Assembly (NCBI RefSeq): GCF_009604455.1
Contig: NZ_WEGL01000004.1
Coordinates: 682,001-746,000, forward strand
DNA from: Streptomyces sp. RB17
Lineage (GTDB): Bacteria; Actinomycetota; Actinomycetes; Streptomycetales; Streptomycetaceae
DNA length: 64,000 nucleotides
Direction: 5' to 3'
The notes beneath the pieces are model-generated. The model saw only the letters and a program-made list of their open reading frames with translations, did no database searches and was not told where the DNA came from. The position numbers and the translations under genes are program-made. Of the stretch, positions 1 through 7,882 are shown one piece after another. The number at the start of each line of letters is the position of its first letter. Positions within the stretch are counted from its first letter, which is position 1.

Positions 1-96
1 CAGGACGGCGAGATTGTCCTGTCCTGGCCGGGGCACGAGGAGTTCACGAAGCACATTCCGACGGCTCCGACGACCAGCGGTGGAGGCCCCGCATGA
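1..96 (+). CDS. C-terminal end of an unidentified protein (partial)
   Basis: The first frame is open from base 1 to a TGA at 94-96. It gives about 31 residues with an LSWPGHEEF stretch and a proline/glycine-rich tail. The stop overlaps the ATG of the next gene (ATGA at 93-96), so the two are probably co-transcribed and translationally coupled. The fragment is too short to name. A NUDIX or RidA family protein would fit what is often found upstream of this hydrolase in actinobacteria, but that is context only. Confidence 0.6.
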   Translation, partial: QDGEIVLSWPGHEEFTKHIPTAPTTSGGGPA

Positions 97-923
97 CCGA
101 CGCAGCAACCCTGCCGGGCCAGCCCCGCGGTGCGGCCCTCTCGGGTCCGGCCACCGAACGGGCCGTCAACGTCCTCGCGCCCAACGCCTCCGCGATGACC
201 CTGGACGGCACCAACACCTGGATCGTCGCCGAGCCCGACTCCGAACTCGCCGTGGTGATCGACCCGGGCCCGCTGGACGACGGCCATCTGCGGAACGTCA
301 TCGACACCGCCGAGACGGCGGGCAAGCGCATCGCCCTGACCCTGCTCACCCACGGCCACCCCGACCACGCCGAGGGCGCCGCCCGTTTCGCGGAACTGAC
401 CGGCACGCGCGTGCGTGCCCTCGATCCGGCGCTGCGCCTGGGCGACGAGGGCCTGGAGGCCGGGAACGTGATCAGCGTCGGCGGCCTGGAGCTGAGGGTC
501 GTCCCCACCCCCGGGCACACCGCGGACTCACTCTGCTTCCACCTCCCGGCCGACCGGGCGGTGCTGACCGGCGACACCGTCCTCGGGCGCGGTACGACGG
601 TCGTGGCACACCCGGACGGCCGCCTGGGCGACTACCTGGACTCCCTGCGCCGACTGCGGTCCCTGACCGTGGACGACGGCGTGCACACCGTCCTGCCCGG
701 TCACGGGCCGGTGCTGGAGGACGCCCAGGGCGCCGTCGAGTTCTACCTCGCCCACCGCGCCCACCGGCTCGCCCAGGTGGAGACGGCGGTCGAGGACGGC
801 TACCGCACCCCGGCCCAGGTCGTCGCCCACGTGTACGCCGACGTGGACCGCTCGCTGTGGCCGGCGGCGGAGCTGTCGGTACGCGCCCAGCTGGATTACC
901 TGAGCGAGCACGGGCTGATCTAG
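93..923 (+). CDS. MBL-fold metallo-hydrolase (LACTB2-like)
   Basis: A cytoplasmic metallo-beta-lactamase-fold hydrolase of 276 aa. The HGHPDH metal-binding motif is at residues 87-92, a further ligand region PGHTADS at about 150, a GDTVLG block at about 165, and a PGHGP block at about 215. These are the four metal-ligand motifs in order, so it should be an active two-zinc enzyme. The arrangement suits LACTB2/RNase-Z-like hydrolases; the substrate cannot be read from sequence. The ATG overlaps the preceding stop. It ends 12 bp from the convergent nucleotidyltransferase gene. An MBL hydrolase next to crp and nth is also recalled from mycobacteria (Rv3677c region). Confidence 0.9.
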   Translation: MTDAATLPGQPRGAALSGPATERAVNVLAPNASAMTLDGTNTWIVAEPDSELAVVIDPGPLDDGHLRNVIDTAETAGKRIALTLLTHGHPDHAEGAARFAELTGTRVRALDPALRLGDEGLEAGNVISVGGLELRVVPTPGHTADSLCFHLPADRAVLTGDTVLGRGTTVVAHPDGRLGDYLDSLRRLRSLTVDDGVHTVLPGHGPVLEDAQGAVEFYLAHRAHRLAQVETAVEDGYRTPAQVVAHVYADVDRSLWPAAELSVRAQLDYLSEHGLI

Positions 924-935
924 CCCCGGTCCCGG

Positions 936-1757
936 CTAGTCCGGTCGGGGCGCCTTGACGCCGTGCACGCGTGCGTACTCGCCGGCGAGCCAGGGGCCGA
1001 GGTCGTCGACGTACGTGCGCAGCACCTCCGGGTCGCCGACGGGCTCGTAGCCGTATTCCGCCGCCGTACGCAGCTGTGCGCCCCGCTGTGGGTAGTGGGC
1101 GGCGAACGCCTCCGCCATCTCCAGCAGGTCGCTGGTCCAGCCGTTCCAGCGCGGCATGACGAGCGTGAAGCCGGTGCGGACGAGGTGGCGGGACATGAAG
1201 CGGACGAGGGGGCGCCGGGCCTCCTCCGTGCCGGCGGTATCCGCGATCCGCTTCCGCCAGCGGGGCAGCACCAGGGCCAGGTCGCCGTTGGTCTCACGGG
1301 CGAGCAGGGAGTCGGGGCGGTAGCGCGGCAGGTACTCGGCCAGGTCCTCGCCGAGCAGCGGGGTGCACAGACAGGCCACGAACCAGCCCAGGTCGTACCG
1401 CTCCGGCTCACTCAGCAGCCGGTCCCGGCCGTAGAGAAGCGTGCCCACCCCGTCGATCTGCGGGAACTCCTTGTCGAGGGCCTCTCCGAGGGCCCGTACG
1501 GCGTCCCGGTCGCCGTCGGAAGGCTCCTCCCGCAGCACGACGAACAGGTCCAGGTCGCTGCGCCCCAGGCGCGCGGTGCCGCGCGGGATCGATCCGTAGA
1601 GGTAGGCGCTGTGCAGCCGCGCCTCGAAGGCGGCCGACAGCCGGTCGCGCGCTGCGGCCACGACCGGGCGGAAGGCGGTGGGCACGCGCGCGAGGGAGCC
1701 TTCGCGCGCGATGAAGCCCTGGTCGTCGAGTCCGGGCCGACGGATCGTTTCAGCCAT
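936..1757 (-). CDS. Nucleotidyltransferase-fold protein (aminoglycoside adenylyltransferase-like)
   Basis: A 273-aa protein starting at MAETIRRPG. The minimal nucleotidyltransferase signature GSIPRGTARLGRSDLDLFVV lies at about residues 50-70: the GS pair followed by the Asp-x-Asp metal ligands. A helical C-terminal domain follows, as in ANT(3'')-type and related enzymes. Such proteins transfer a nucleotide to a small molecule or protein; nothing here shows which. It lies downstream of crp on the same strand with about 130 bp between them. The open frame continues well upstream through the crp region, but that extension is antisense or out-of-frame noise, so the ATG at 1757 is preferred. Confidence 0.75.
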   Translation of the reverse strand: MAETIRRPGLDDQGFIAREGSLARVPTAFRPVVAAARDRLSAAFEARLHSAYLYGSIPRGTARLGRSDLDLFVVLREEPSDGDRDAVRALGEALDKEFPQIDGVGTLLYGRDRLLSEPERYDLGWFVACLCTPLLGEDLAEYLPRYRPDSLLARETNGDLALVLPRWRKRIADTAGTEEARRPLVRFMSRHLVRTGFTLVMPRWNGWTSDLLEMAEAFAAHYPQRGAQLRTAAEYGYEPVGDPEVLRTYVDDLGPWLAGEYARVHGVKAPRPD

Positions 1758-1885
1758 GGGGCAACTGTGCCGCCTGTCATGCGGACGTGCGGCACATTTT
1801 CGGCGCGCCGGCACCCCCGGGCGGCGGCGACAGCGGGGCCCGGCTCGCGAGAAGCGGACCCGAGGTCGTCCGGCAGGGACCGGCG

Positions 1886-2560
1886 TCAGCGCGAGCGCTT
1901 GGCCAGCCTCTCCACGTCCAGCAGGATCACGGCCCGCGCCTCCAGGCGGAGCCACCCGCGCTGGGCGAAGTCCGCCAGCGCCTTGTTCACGGTCTCGCGC
2001 GAGGCGCCGACCAGCTGGGCCAGCTCCTCCTGCGTGAGGTCGTGGACGACGTGGATGCCCTCCTCGGACTGCACGCCGAAGCGGCGCGACAGGTCCAGCA
2101 GGGCGCGCGCCACGCGGCCGGGGACGTCGGAGAAGACCAGGTCGGACATGGCGTCGTTGGTCTTGCGCAGACGGCGGGCGACGGCGCGCAGCAGGGCGCC
2201 GGCCACCTCGGGGCGGACATTCAGCCAGGGCTGGAGGTCGCCGTGGCCGAGACCGAGCAGCTTGACCTCGGTCAGCGCGGTCGCGGTCGCCGTACGGGGG
2301 CCCGGGTCGAAGAGCGACAGCTCGCCGATCAGCTCGCTGGGGCCGACGACGGCGAGCATGTTCTCGCGGCCGTCGGGGGAGGTGCGGTGCAGCTTGACCT
2401 TGCCCTCGGTGACGACGTACAGCCGGTCCCCGGGGTCGCCCTCGTGGAAGAGGGAGTCGCCGCGTGCGAGGGTCACCTCGCTCATGGAGGCGCGAAGCTC
2501 CGCGGCCTGCTCGTCGTCGAGAGCCGCGAAGAGCGGGTTGCGCCGCAGAACGTCGTCCAC
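1886..2560 (-). CDS. crp: Crp/Fnr-family cAMP receptor protein
   Basis: A 224-aa transcription factor. The N-terminal cyclic-nucleotide-binding beta-roll (about residues 10-120) includes the phosphate-binding cassette IGELSLFDPGPRTATATA. A C-terminal helix-turn-helix TQEELAQLVGASRETVNKAL (about 172-191) follows. Size and motifs match Streptomyces Crp, which governs germination, development and antibiotic precursor supply. The start is GTG at 2560, preceded by AAGGAG at a good spacing. It diverges from nth. A consensus Crp site lies 91 bp upstream (2651-2664), which suggests autoregulation. Confidence 0.95.
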   Translation of the reverse strand: MDDVLRRNPLFAALDDEQAAELRASMSEVTLARGDSLFHEGDPGDRLYVVTEGKVKLHRTSPDGRENMLAVVGPSELIGELSLFDPGPRTATATALTEVKLLGLGHGDLQPWLNVRPEVAGALLRAVARRLRKTNDAMSDLVFSDVPGRVARALLDLSRRFGVQSEEGIHVVHDLTQEELAQLVGASRETVNKALADFAQRGWLRLEARAVILLDVERLAKRSR

Positions 2561-2650
2561 TGAGTTCTCTCCTTGTCGACCTGCTCAGGGGATCTTGCTC
2601 CCCCGAGTGCCAGGGGACCGTGTTCCCCATTTTGCCGGACGGTCCAAACA

Positions 2651-2664
2651 GTGTGATCTGTCAC
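2651..2664. promoter_or_regulatory. Crp-binding site in the crp/nth intergenic region
   Basis: The sequence is GTG-TGATCT-GTCAC. It matches the Streptomyces Crp consensus GTG-N6-GNCAC exactly, as recalled from the literature. It lies 91 bp upstream of the crp start and about 150 bp upstream of nth, so it could serve either gene. Autoregulation of crp is the simplest reading. Confidence 0.7.
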
Positions 2665-2812
2665 AAGGATGCCGCACAGGTGTCCCGAGGTAAGAGTCAG
2701 GGGTCCAATCGGGGGCCGATCCTTCGCGTCCGGGGCGGATGTCGGTGGAGGGCTTTAGGCTGGCCGGGTGTCCAAATCGCCGGTGAGAGCACAGGCCTAG
2801 GGGGCTTAGCGG

Positions 2813-3847
2813 GTGGTTGTACGTCGGGATTCCGCTGTGGGCGAACAGGGCTCCGGCGGTAGTGAGAAAACCGGAAAAACGGCAAAAAAGGCCACGCCGA
2901 CCAAGAAGGCGGCCGCGACCAAGAAGGCGGCCTCGGCCAAGAAGACAGCACCGGCCAAGAAGGTCGCCTCCGCAAAGAAGGTCGCCCCGGCCAAGAAGGT
3001 CGTGGCGACCGGCGAGGCCGTGGCCCTGAAGAAGGCGGCGCCCGCCAAGAAGGTCGCCGTGCAGCCGCCGACGGACGAGTCGCGCACCGCCCTGGTCCGC
3101 CGCGCCCGCCGGATCAACCGCGAACTCGCCGAGGTGTACCCGTACGCCCACCCGGAGCTGGACTTCGAGAACCCGTTCCAGCTGCTGGTCGCCACCGTGC
3201 TGTCGGCCCAGACCACCGACCTGCGCGTCAACCAGACCACCCCGGCGCTCTTCGCGAAGTATCCGACCCCCGAGGACCTGGCCGCGGCCAACCCGGAGGA
3301 GGTCGAGGAGATCCTGCGCCCCTGCGGGTTCTTCCGGATGAAGACCAAGTCGGTCATGGGGCTCTCCAAGGCTCTCGCGGAGCAGTTCGGCGGCGAGGTG
3401 CCCGGCAGGCTGGAGGACCTGGTCAAACTGCCCGGCGTCGGCCGCAAGACCGCCTTCGTCGTGCTCGGCAACGCCTTCGGGCGGCCGGGGATCACCGTGG
3501 ACACCCACTTCCAGCGGCTGGTGCGGCGCTGGCGGTGGACCGAGGAGACCGACCCGGACAAGATCGAGGCGGCCGTCGGCGCGCTTTTCCCGAAGAGCGA
3601 GTGGACCGACCTGTCGCACCACGTGATCTGGCACGGCCGCCGTATCTGCCACGCCCGCAAACCCGCCTGCGGCGCCTGCCCCATCGCGCCGCTCTGCCCG
3701 GCCTACGGCGAGGGCGAGACCGACCCGGAGAAGGCGCAGAAGCTCCTGAAGTACGAGAAGGGCGGCTTCCCCGGCCAGCGTCTGAAGCCCCCGCAGGCCT
3801 ACCTCGACGCGGGCGGCAGGCCGGCCCCGCCACTGGGGGCCGCGTGA
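2813..3847 (+). CDS. nth: Endonuclease III (DNA glycosylase/AP lyase) with a lysine-rich N-terminal tail
   Basis: A base-excision repair enzyme acting on oxidised pyrimidines. The core (about residues 95-330) has the helix-hairpin-helix LPGVGRKTA with the catalytic lysine, the catalytic aspartate in the VDTHFQR motif, and a 4Fe-4S loop C-x6-C-x2-C-x5-C near residues 279-295. The length is 344 aa, about 100 longer than the usual 210-250. The extra part is an N-terminal tail (about residues 20-82) of repeated AKKxAxxKK units, resembling histone H1 and the TopA tail encoded in this same window. The start is GTG at 2813. It is followed 48 bp later by the NUDIX gene, and the nth-NUDIX-protease order matches mycobacteria. 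Confidence 0.93.
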   Translation: MVVRRDSAVGEQGSGGSEKTGKTAKKATPTKKAAATKKAASAKKTAPAKKVASAKKVAPAKKVVATGEAVALKKAAPAKKVAVQPPTDESRTALVRRARRINRELAEVYPYAHPELDFENPFQLLVATVLSAQTTDLRVNQTTPALFAKYPTPEDLAAANPEEVEEILRPCGFFRMKTKSVMGLSKALAEQFGGEVPGRLEDLVKLPGVGRKTAFVVLGNAFGRPGITVDTHFQRLVRRWRWTEETDPDKIEAAVGALFPKSEWTDLSHHVIWHGRRICHARKPACGACPIAPLCPAYGEGETDPEKAQKLLKYEKGGFPGQRLKPPQAYLDAGGRPAPPLGAA

Positions 3848-3895
3848 CGGAACGATCTCGGGGTCCTCGGGCGTTGGACAGGCAGAGCGACGGGG

Positions 3896-4597
3896 GTGGC
3901 GATGGCGAGGGCCAGTGAGACGCGGGGCGGTGCGGTGACGCTGAGCAAGGAGGGGCTCCCGGAGTGGCTGGCGCCCGTGGTGCGCGCCGCCGAGACGGTC
4001 GAGCCGCTCCAGCTGAGCCGCTTCCTGCCGCCGGAGAACGGCTCGGGCCGCAAGTCGGCCGTGCTGATCCTGTTCGGCGAGGGCGAGCGCGGCCCGGAGC
4101 TGCTGCTGATGGAGCGCGCCGGCTCGCTGCGCTCGCACGCCGGGCAGCCCTCTTTCCCCGGCGGCGCGCTCGACGCCGAGGACGGCGATCCGCACACCGA
4201 CGGACCGCTGCGGGCCGCGCTGCGCGAGGCCGAGGAGGAGACCGGCCTGGACCCGGCCGGTGTCCAGCTCTTCGGTGTGCTGCCCGCGCTGTACATCCCG
4301 GTCAGCGGTTTCGTCGTCACGCCCGTGCTCGGCTGGTGGCGCGAACCCAGCCCCGTCGGCGTCGTCGACCCCAACGAGACGGCGCGGGTCTTCACCGTCC
4401 CCGTGGCGGATCTCACGGACCCCGCCAACCGTGCCACCACCGTCCACCCCAGCGGCCACCGAGGCCCGGCATTCCTGGTCGAATCGGCCCTGGTGTGGGG
4501 CTTCACGGCCGGGGTGATCGATCGCCTGCTGCATTTCGCGGGCTGGGAGCGCCCCTGGGACAGAGGGAAGCAGGTCCCACTCGACTGGCGGTCATGA
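3896..4597 (+). CDS. NUDIX hydrolase, CoA pyrophosphatase-like
   Basis: A 233-aa protein with the UPF0035/CoA-pyrophosphatase signature RSHAGQPSFPGG (about residues 79-90) running into a NUDIX box with REAEEETGL (110-118). These enzymes cleave CoA or related dinucleotides. GTG at 3896 gives the longest frame; ATG at 3902 or the GTG before TLSKEGLPEWL at about 3935 are possible shorter starts. It lies between nth and the MarP-like protease, an order shared with M. tuberculosis. Confidence 0.88.
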   Translation: MAMARASETRGGAVTLSKEGLPEWLAPVVRAAETVEPLQLSRFLPPENGSGRKSAVLILFGEGERGPELLLMERAGSLRSHAGQPSFPGGALDAEDGDPHTDGPLRAALREAEEETGLDPAGVQLFGVLPALYIPVSGFVVTPVLGWWREPSPVGVVDPNETARVFTVPVADLTDPANRATTVHPSGHRGPAFLVESALVWGFTAGVIDRLLHFAGWERPWDRGKQVPLDWRS

Positions 4598-4713
4598 CAG
4601 GGTGATCCCGTGCGTTGTTTCCCGGGGGACGCTGGGTCCCTGTGCCACTGCGTCGCGGGCCGGCCCCCCGGCCGGGCTGCGGGGACCGGAGTGAGTAGGC
4701 GAGGCCTGAAGCG

Positions 4714-5913
4714 GTGAACGTGCTGGACATCCTGTTGCTGATCGCTGCCGTGTGGTTCGCGGTCGTCGGCTACCGCCAGGGCTTCGTCGTCGGCATCCTG
4801 TCGGTGATCGGGTTCCTGGGCGGCGGCCTCGTCGCCGTGTACACGCTGCCCGTGATCTGGGACGCCGTGACCGACAACGCGGACGTCGGCACCACCGCCG
4901 CCGTGGTCGCCGTGGTCGTCGTCATCGTCTGCGCCTCCGTCGGCCAGGCCCTGACCACCCACCTCGGCAACAAGCTGCGCCGGTACATCACCTGGTCCCC
5001 GGCCCGCGCCCTGGACGCCACCGGCGGCGCCCTGGTCAACGTCGTGGCCATGCTGCTGGTCGCCTGGCTGATCGGATCCGCCCTGGCCGGCACCACCCTG
5101 CCGACGCTCGGCAAGGAGGTCCGGGGCTCCAAGGTGCTGCTCGGTGTCTCCCGGGCGCTGCCCGCGCAGGCCGACACCTGGTTCGCGGACTTCTCCTCCG
5201 TCCTCGCGCAGAACGGCTTCCCCCAGGTCTTCAGCCCGTTCGCCAACGAGCCGATCAAGGACGTCCAGCCGCCCGACCCGGCCCTCGCGAACAGCCCGGT
5301 CGCCGTGCGCGCCCAGCGCTCCATCGTCAAGGTGACCGGCACCGCCCAGAGCTGCGGCAAGGTCCTGGAGGGCACCGGTTTCGTCTTCGCCGACCGCCGG
5401 GTCATGACGAACGCGCACGTCGTCGGCGGCGTCGATGCGCCCACCGTGCAGATAGGCGGCGTGGGCCGCAAGTACGAGGCCAAGGTGGTCCTGTACGACT
5501 GGAAGCGCGACATCGCCGTGCTCGACGTACCCGACCTGAAGGCGAACGCCCTGCGGCTCTCCGCTCAGGACGCGGCCGGGGGCGACGGTGCGATCGTCGC
5601 GGGCTTCCCGGAGAACGGCTCGTACGACGTGCGCGCCGCGCGCGTGCGCGGGCGTATCACGGCCAACGGCCCGGACATCTACCACCGCGGCACCGTCCGC
5701 CGCGACGTCTACTCGCTGTACACGACCGTCCGCCAGGGCAACTCGGGCGGCCCGCTGCTCACCCCCGACGGCCGGGTGTACGGCGTGGTGTTCGCCAAGT
5801 CCCTCGACGACGCCGAGACCGGTTACGCCCTCACGGCGGACGAGATCCAGCGCGACATCCAGCAGGGGCGTACGGCGAACGAGCAGGTGGGTACGGACAG
5901 CTGCGCCCTGTGA
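4714..5913 (+). CDS. marP: MarP-like membrane serine protease (CvpA domain plus trypsin-like domain)
   Basis: A 399-aa protein. The N-terminal CvpA-type domain has four hydrophobic segments in residues 1-130, then a linker and an extracytoplasmic chymotrypsin-fold protease. The catalytic triad is readable: H235 in TNAHVV, D266 in KRDIAVL and S344 in GNSGGPLL. Two cysteines (in QSCGK and near the C-terminus) could form a disulphide. In M. tuberculosis the orthologue MarP (Rv3671c) is a periplasmic protease needed for acid and oxidative stress survival. The start is GTG at 4714. It is probably the last gene of the nth-NUDIX-protease operon. Confidence 0.92.
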   Translation: MNVLDILLLIAAVWFAVVGYRQGFVVGILSVIGFLGGGLVAVYTLPVIWDAVTDNADVGTTAAVVAVVVVIVCASVGQALTTHLGNKLRRYITWSPARALDATGGALVNVVAMLLVAWLIGSALAGTTLPTLGKEVRGSKVLLGVSRALPAQADTWFADFSSVLAQNGFPQVFSPFANEPIKDVQPPDPALANSPVAVRAQRSIVKVTGTAQSCGKVLEGTGFVFADRRVMTNAHVVGGVDAPTVQIGGVGRKYEAKVVLYDWKRDIAVLDVPDLKANALRLSAQDAAGGDGAIVAGFPENGSYDVRAARVRGRITANGPDIYHRGTVRRDVYSLYTTVRQGNSGGPLLTPDGRVYGVVFAKSLDDAETGYALTADEIQRDIQQGRTANEQVGTDSCAL

Positions 5914-5949
5914 CCCTCCGGACGGCCTGCTGCCCCCGGAGGCGGGGTC
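5912..5949 (+). terminator. Likely terminator after the protease gene
   Basis: CCTCCGG and CCGGAGG form a 7-bp stem with a 14-nt loop, extended by flanking GACC/GGGTC pairing across a small bulge. It starts at the stop codon of the protease gene. There is no T-run, which is common in this genus. Confidence 0.4.
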
Positions 5950-6329
5950 AGCCGCGCGGGTGACGCAGACGCACCGAGACCCAGCGGGCCCGGCGGCGCA
6001 GGATACGCGGGATCCCCACGCGGAGGTCTCCTTCCGCGAGTTGCGGATTGCCTCGCTGAGACGTGTTCACACCGGCGCCGGAGCGGCGGTTGCGGGGTGC
6101 GTCACTGTAGTCGTGCGTCCAGCCCATACCCCGACGTGTGCCCCTGCCCGAAGGTCGATAACCGCCTGAGCGCCGCCCAATTGGCCTATGCGGCAGGCAT
6201 GTGGCCGTTCGGGGGACAACTGTTCAGGAACCGGATACTCCACGCATCGAACCGTCACCGCACGGTCACCGGCGTCCATCACCGATACGGGTGAACATCA
6301 CCGGAGTTCCCGGCGGGCGCGGGCCTGCC
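5914..6329. other. Convergent intergenic region, no gene supported
   Basis: There are 416 bp between the convergent ends of the protease and epoxide-hydrolase-like genes. Apart from the hairpin at its left edge, only short open frames with poor codon bias are present. No RNA gene was recognised. Confidence 0.5.
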
Positions 6330-7250
6330 TCACCGGTCCGGCTCGGGATCCTTGAGCCAGTTCACGAGTTCCGTGGAGAAGGCCGCGGGATCCTCCTCGT
6401 GCGGGAAGTGACCGAGGCCGTCGAACAGGCGCCAGCGGTACGGCGCTTCGACGTACTCGCCCGATCCGGCCGCGCTGCGGGTGCGCGTCACCGGGTCCAG
6501 CGAGCCGTGCAGATGCAGGGTGGGCACCCGCACCGGCCGTTTCATCCTGCGGTTGAACTGGATGCCGTCCGGGCGGGCCAGCGAGCGCACCAGCCAGCGG
6601 TACGGCTCGATCGAGCAGTGTGCCGTCGACGGGATGCACATGGCCCGCCGGTAGGTCTCCACCGCCTCGTCCTCCGGCGGCTGGGGTCCGGACCAGTCCC
6701 GGATCAACCGGCCCACCAGCGCACCATCGTCCGCGGTGAGTTGACGCTCCGGAATCCACGGCCGCTGGAAACCAAAGATGTAGGAGTTGGCGGCCGTCTG
6801 CCGGGCGTCCCGCAGCATCGCCGCGCGCCAGCGCCGCGGATGCGGCATCGAGACGACCGCGAGCCGCCGGACGAGCTTGGGCCGCATCGCCGCTGCCGTC
6901 CACGCCAGATAGCCGCCCAGGTCGTGCCCGACCAGGGCCGCGTCCGGCTCGCCGAGCGAGCGGATCACGCCGGTGACGTCGAGCGCGAGGTTGGCGGGGT
7001 CGTACCCGCGCGGCGTGCGGTCGCTGCCGCCGACGCCCCGCAGGTCCATCGCCACCGCCCGGTAGCCGGCGTCGGCGAGCGCGACCAGCTGGTGCCGCCA
7101 GGTCCACCAGAACTGCGGGAAACCGTGCAGCAGCAGCACCAGGGGGCCGTCGCCGAGCTCGGCGATGTGGAAGCGCGCGCCGTTCGCGGCGACGTCCCTG
7201 TGTGTCCAGGGACCTTCGATCCGTACGACCGAGGGGGCGGGGTCCGTCAT
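6330..7250 (-). CDS. Alpha/beta hydrolase, epoxide hydrolase-like
   Basis: A 306-aa protein with HGFPQ (oxyanion HGxP motif, about residues 42-46), the nucleophile elbow GHDLGG with an aspartate nucleophile (about 108-113), a cap domain, and the catalytic histidine in GHFPHEE near the C-terminus. An aspartate at the elbow indicates an epoxide hydrolase or dehalogenase rather than a serine esterase. Its ATG overlaps the stop of the holin-like gene (ATGA), so it is the last gene of the nhaA-holin-hydrolase series. M. tuberculosis has EphE (Rv3670) in the matching place. Confidence 0.9.
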   Translation of the reverse strand: MTDPAPSVVRIEGPWTHRDVAANGARFHIAELGDGPLVLLLHGFPQFWWTWRHQLVALADAGYRAVAMDLRGVGGSDRTPRGYDPANLALDVTGVIRSLGEPDAALVGHDLGGYLAWTAAAMRPKLVRRLAVVSMPHPRRWRAAMLRDARQTAANSYIFGFQRPWIPERQLTADDGALVGRLIRDWSGPQPPEDEAVETYRRAMCIPSTAHCSIEPYRWLVRSLARPDGIQFNRRMKRPVRVPTLHLHGSLDPVTRTRSAAGSGEYVEAPYRWRLFDGLGHFPHEEDPAAFSTELVNWLKDPEPDR

Positions 7251-7735
7251 GACGACGAGCGTGCCACAGTCTCGATGGCCGCGGGGGCCCGGTCCTCGGG
7301 CAGCTCGGCGCGCGGGTGCGGCTTGGCGTTCTGCAGCACGCCCGCCGTCTCCTTCATCGAGGCGGCCACCTTCTGCGGGCCCTGGCCCTTCTTGGCCTTC
7401 TTCGCGAACACCAGGCCGATCAGCGCGAGGAGGGTCGCGATGACCACGTTCGCCGCGAAGGACAGCACGAAGCAGATCGCCAGGTTCCAGCCGCTCCAGG
7501 TCCGGATGCCGTAGGCGAGGGCGAAGTTGAGCATCGGGAGCGAGAAGACGAGCAGCACCAGGGCCGCCGTGAACGCGCCGCCGCTGACCGCGCCGCGCTT
7601 GACGTCCTGCTTCAGCTGGGCCTTGGCCAAGGCGATCTCGTCGTGCACCAGCGCCGACAATTCGGTCGTCGCCGAGGCGAACAGCTGGCCGATGCTGCGT
7701 TCGGCGCCGACCGGGCTGCCGTCGGGTGCGCTCAT
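7247..7735 (-). CDS. Holin-like (Actinobacterial holin-X, DUF1469 type) membrane protein
   Basis: A 162-aa protein starting at MSAPDGSP, with a purine-rich GGGAGA ribosome site just upstream. The longer reading from 7762 lacks one. There is an amphipathic N-terminal helix (SALVHDEIALAKAQLKQD), two membrane segments at about residues 50-75 and 82-110, then a basic KKAKKGQG patch and a disordered tail. Proteins of this family sit between the hydrolase and transporter genes in many actinobacteria; 'holin' is a family name and lysis activity has not been inferred here. Its stop overlaps the hydrolase start. Confidence 0.8.
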   Translation of the reverse strand: MSAPDGSPVGAERSIGQLFASATTELSALVHDEIALAKAQLKQDVKRGAVSGGAFTAALVLLVFSLPMLNFALAYGIRTWSGWNLAICFVLSFAANVVIATLLALIGLVFAKKAKKGQGPQKVAASMKETAGVLQNAKPHPRAELPEDRAPAAIETVARSSS

Positions 7736-7780
7736 CGCGTTCTCCCTTACGAGGTCTCTCATGCCGCGGGGCGTGCCGTG

Positions 7781-7829
7781 CCGTCGTACCGCTCGTACTG
7801 CCGTCGTACCGCTCGTACTGCCGTCGTAC
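7781..7829. repeat. 20-bp tandem repeat, 2.5 copies
   Basis: Two identical copies of CCGTCGTACCGCTCGTACTG (7781-7800 and 7801-7820) are followed by a 9-bp partial third. They lie between nhaA and the holin-like gene, 54 bp beyond the nhaA stop in the direction of transcription. Confidence 0.9.
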
Positions 7830-7882
7830 GCGGCCGGCGGGCCCGCTCGTGTGGCCGTCTGGTTTTGTACCGTCTCGTCAGA

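Noticed and set aside
936..2630. A single 564-residue minus-strand protein covering both the nucleotidyltransferase and crp regions
   Set aside because: Only the last 273 residues have family similarity; the upstream part is out of frame with crp, and the ATG at 1757 gives a normal-length enzyme.
6067..6294. Small ORFs on both strands between the protease and epoxide-hydrolase-like genes
   Set aside because: Poor codon bias, no ribosome site, and a convergent spacer where no promoter is expected.
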